Below are positions 61,833 to 64,000 of a stretch of DNA of 64,000 bases, one piece after another. The notes under the pieces are model-generated. The model saw only the letters and a list, made by a program, of their open reading frames with translations. It searched no databases and had not been told where the DNA came from. Source of the stretch: Diplonema papillatum. Lineage: Eukaryota; Euglenozoa; Diplonemea; Diplonemida; Diplonemidae. The DNA lies in NCBI GenBank assembly GCA_030068145.1, contig JAPJBO010000039.1, positions 434,001-498,000 on the forward strand, given 5' to 3'. How positions within the stretch are numbered: the stretch's first letter is position 1; each line of letters opens with the position of its first letter. The translations under genes and the position numbers were made by a program.

Positions 61833-64000
61833 TCACTGCCGCCCCACACGCTTAAGGTAATGGAACTCATAAAAGACAGACCCCCAAGATATGCTGTCTA
61901 CGCCTGTTTTGCCATCACAAATACAACCCGCAAACTAGTATCTAAAAGAATTGGGAAAGCCGTTTCAAGGCCGCTTTGCGGCCGAAAGCATACCTGCCGA
62001 GGTGTAGAGGGCGCCCTTCTGCGGCGCGGCGACTCCGGCAGGGGCGAGCTTCGACTGCTGCGGGGCTTTCGCTCCGCCCGGGAGGACCGGGGCCGCTTTG
62101 AGGTTTTCCTCCAGTTCCTTGATTCGCGCTTCCGCCTCTCTCCGCCGCAGGCCCTCGTCGCGGGCCCTTCTCTCGGTTTCGAGCACTTTTTCCTCGCGCT
62201 TCACCTCCTCTTTGTTGACCTCCTCGAGGATCGCCTTTTTGAAATTCTCGGCCTCCTTGTCGTACTTCTCCTTGACGGCCATCTGGTAATCGACAACCTC
62301 ACCACCTGTGGTGCGGGGTTAGTTACTTGTGTGCATATTAGCAATGTGGAGTTGCCCGGTTTTGACACAATACGCCTTGCACTGCACTGCCTCAACGATC
62401 AGCTTCAGGAGAAGCCCAGTATTCCGGAACAGTGGGCGCGGGGATCTTGGGCGCCGTTACTCGTTACAGCCACGGTAGTCCACTACACTACCGTCAAAAT
62501 CTGATAGGGCAGAACCTCTCTTGCGGGCTTGCACCGACTTGAAGTCGTGTGCTATCACTCGATTGACCTGCTGCATCCACACACCGCTGCTATTGCTAGC
62601 GTTGGTTCTTATCCCACAAAACACGCGGACACCACGAACCGCTCTTGGCAGGACTGCATCAGATATATTGATTTTCTAAGATCTGCGATCTTATATGACA
62701 AAGAATACTCGACGTCGCTGCTTCGGCTCTGAATGGAAGGGAGGAAATATAGAGGTTGAGGGGCAAATACAATACAAACACAATCTGAATTGTTCTTCGC
62801 TTACACCACCGTGTGTTGTTTTCTTACTCAGGAATTTGACCCGTTGTGTTTGTGTGATTTGTCGTGTAGGGGTAGACTGGCATGACCTCACGTCCGTTCA
62901 ACACGTGGTTCGGTAGTTACAGCACTTGGGATCCCTTCTGCTCTTTGTCGGGCAGCATCGTCGAGCAATGGGCTTATGTAAAAAAAAGAGTGTGTACTCA
63001 CGCTTCGCTTCTTCTCGCGAAAGGGAAAGAACACTTCCGGGGTAGGTCTCGCAATGAGTAACGACAGGAAATCAGCAGCAACGGATGACTGATAATGATT
63101 CAACACTCAAGAAAAGGGAGGCTTCTTGTTCTTCGCGTGCACAGGGTGTAAAACTCCCTTAGGGTTATTTCCTGTGGTAGCACTTCGTTTATGTTTCGTT
63201 CTCGGTACTTGTGTGCAGACATGTTCCGGAAGTGGTCCCTTCAGCACAGCAGCACTACTAAGAAAACAATCAGCAAACCTTGGCCGCCTTGGCCGGTTTC
63301 CTTCTTCGGAAATGCGAGACGGAATACGTGGCCATCTTCGCCGACGATGATACGGTCGCGTGGGGCAAGGAGCCGTTCGGTTGTGATGGGCACCCCGTTG
63401 ACAAGCACGACGGCGGTGCCTTCGACGGTTATCTTCACGAAGTCGTCGTCGGGTGAGCCGCCTTCTGCGGCAACACCAACTTCAATTGTGCAATGATGCG
63501 GCTGGATCGTGGCTCCGCCGAGCACGACGTTTTCATTGGTTTCTTCTTCGTTCTTAGTGACCTCCGAGCCTACACGGGTAGTGCCCTCCTTGAGGTAGTA
63601 CATGAGGCACTCCGACATGAACGGGTCCTCGTTCAAGTTGACGAGGGCGGGCATCGACTTGTCGATGTTGACGCCGATGCCTAGTGCATGCAGCGCCTCT
63701 GTCCGCTCTGCCTTCACGATCTCGTTCTGCTTCTCCTTCTCTTCCCACGAGGTGCTGGCCTCCTGGAGGGCTTGGAGCGTGATGGTGAGCTGCTCTGCGG
63801 CAGGCAGCTGACTGTAGTCAGCCTGCTGTTCCTTGTCAGGCGACGACGGGCTGGCAGGTCTGCTGTCATCCGCCTGGACTGTCGTCGTATTCGAGCTTTC
63901 ACGCAGCTCGGTCTTGTTGTCCGACGCTGGCTGGCCCGGGGGAGGTGACTGGGGGAGGACACCAGCTTCAAGGAGGGCTTTGAGTCGCATTACTTCTTCG
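61833..64000 (-). CDS. Kinesin-3 family motor protein, 3' part (FHA domain and tail)
   Basis: The gene enters from beyond the right edge, so the motor domain is outside the window. Exon >64000-63279 starts in the post-motor segment EVMRLKALLEAG and carries an FHA domain: PALVNLNEDPFMSECLMYYL, VGSEV, IQPHHCTIEV and a C-terminal NGVPITTERLLAPRDRIIVG. This kinesin-associated FHA arrangement is the hallmark of kinesin-3 (KIF1/Unc-104-like) transporters. It joins in phase 1 (donor GTTTGC) to exon 62305-61994, a strongly charged coiled coil (VDYQMAVKEKYDKEAENFKK onwards). That exon has donor GTATGC and fits in phase 1 to a short terminal exon 61903-61833 ending VGRQ and TGA. The last exon is inferred. 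Plus-end vesicle transport along microtubules is the expected role. Confidence 0.85.

Overview
This is a eukaryotic nuclear segment. Most genes are split by spliceosomal-type introns (GT-AG, tens to thousands of bases, often full of repeats), coding sequence is GC-rich with GC-rich third codon positions, and the protein set is eukaryotic: V-ATPase proteolipid, VWA8, aspartyl aminopeptidase, kinesin-3 with an FHA domain, a Roc-COR GTPase, a MATE transporter and a Penelope-like retroelement. Every host gene I could support lies on the minus strand across the whole 64 kb. The only clear plus-strand coding ORF is a retroelement RT-RNase H fragment. Several genes have a polypyrimidine tract plus AG at or just before the start codon. 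These features fit a euglenozoan with polycistronic, possibly trans-spliced, transcription, and a diplonemid-like protist is my best guess. That placement is inference and no rRNA is present to test it.

Layout from left to right. 195-3285: phosphoenolpyruvate mutase (3 exons). 5481-8776: V-ATPase subunit c (2 exons, 2.76-kb repeat-rich intron). 10575-16229: VWA8 in one exon, ending in the peroxisomal signal SKL. 17566-21551: aspartyl aminopeptidase (4 exons) with a tRNA-like Pol III element in an intron. 23714-30346: a giant Penelope-like retroelement ORF, with a same-strand companion ORF up to 31852. 31849-35470: O-fucosyltransferase-like gene (at least 5 exons). 38374-39177: coiled-coil protein. 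41096-42789: unknown basic, probably nuclear, protein (2 exons). 44052-44357: small secreted protein. 47013-48386 (+): RT-RNase H fragment, followed by eight 31-bp repeats. 49427-50920: FAD oxidoreductase broken by two frameshifts. 52436-54722: MATE transporter with a decayed tandem copy of its 3' end. 57710-58977: exons of an unidentified gene. 59492-61389: Roc-COR GTPase. 61833-64000: 3' part of a kinesin-3 gene that continues beyond the window.

The most unusual object is the retroelement at 23714-30346. One uninterrupted frame carries a Tyr/Pro/Thr-rich tandem-repeat region, an N-terminal GIY-YIG-like endonuclease, a Penelope-type reverse transcriptase, a complete ubiquitin-specific-protease (C19) domain, and two C-terminal C2HC zinc fingers. 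A retroelement encoding its own USP-type deubiquitinase is, as far as I know, not a described arrangement.

The spaces between genes and the introns are filled with short dispersed repeats of at least four families (called A, B, C and D below), simple repeats, palindromes and small inverted repeats. The host genes do not form an evident pathway; the shared strand is the main organisational theme.
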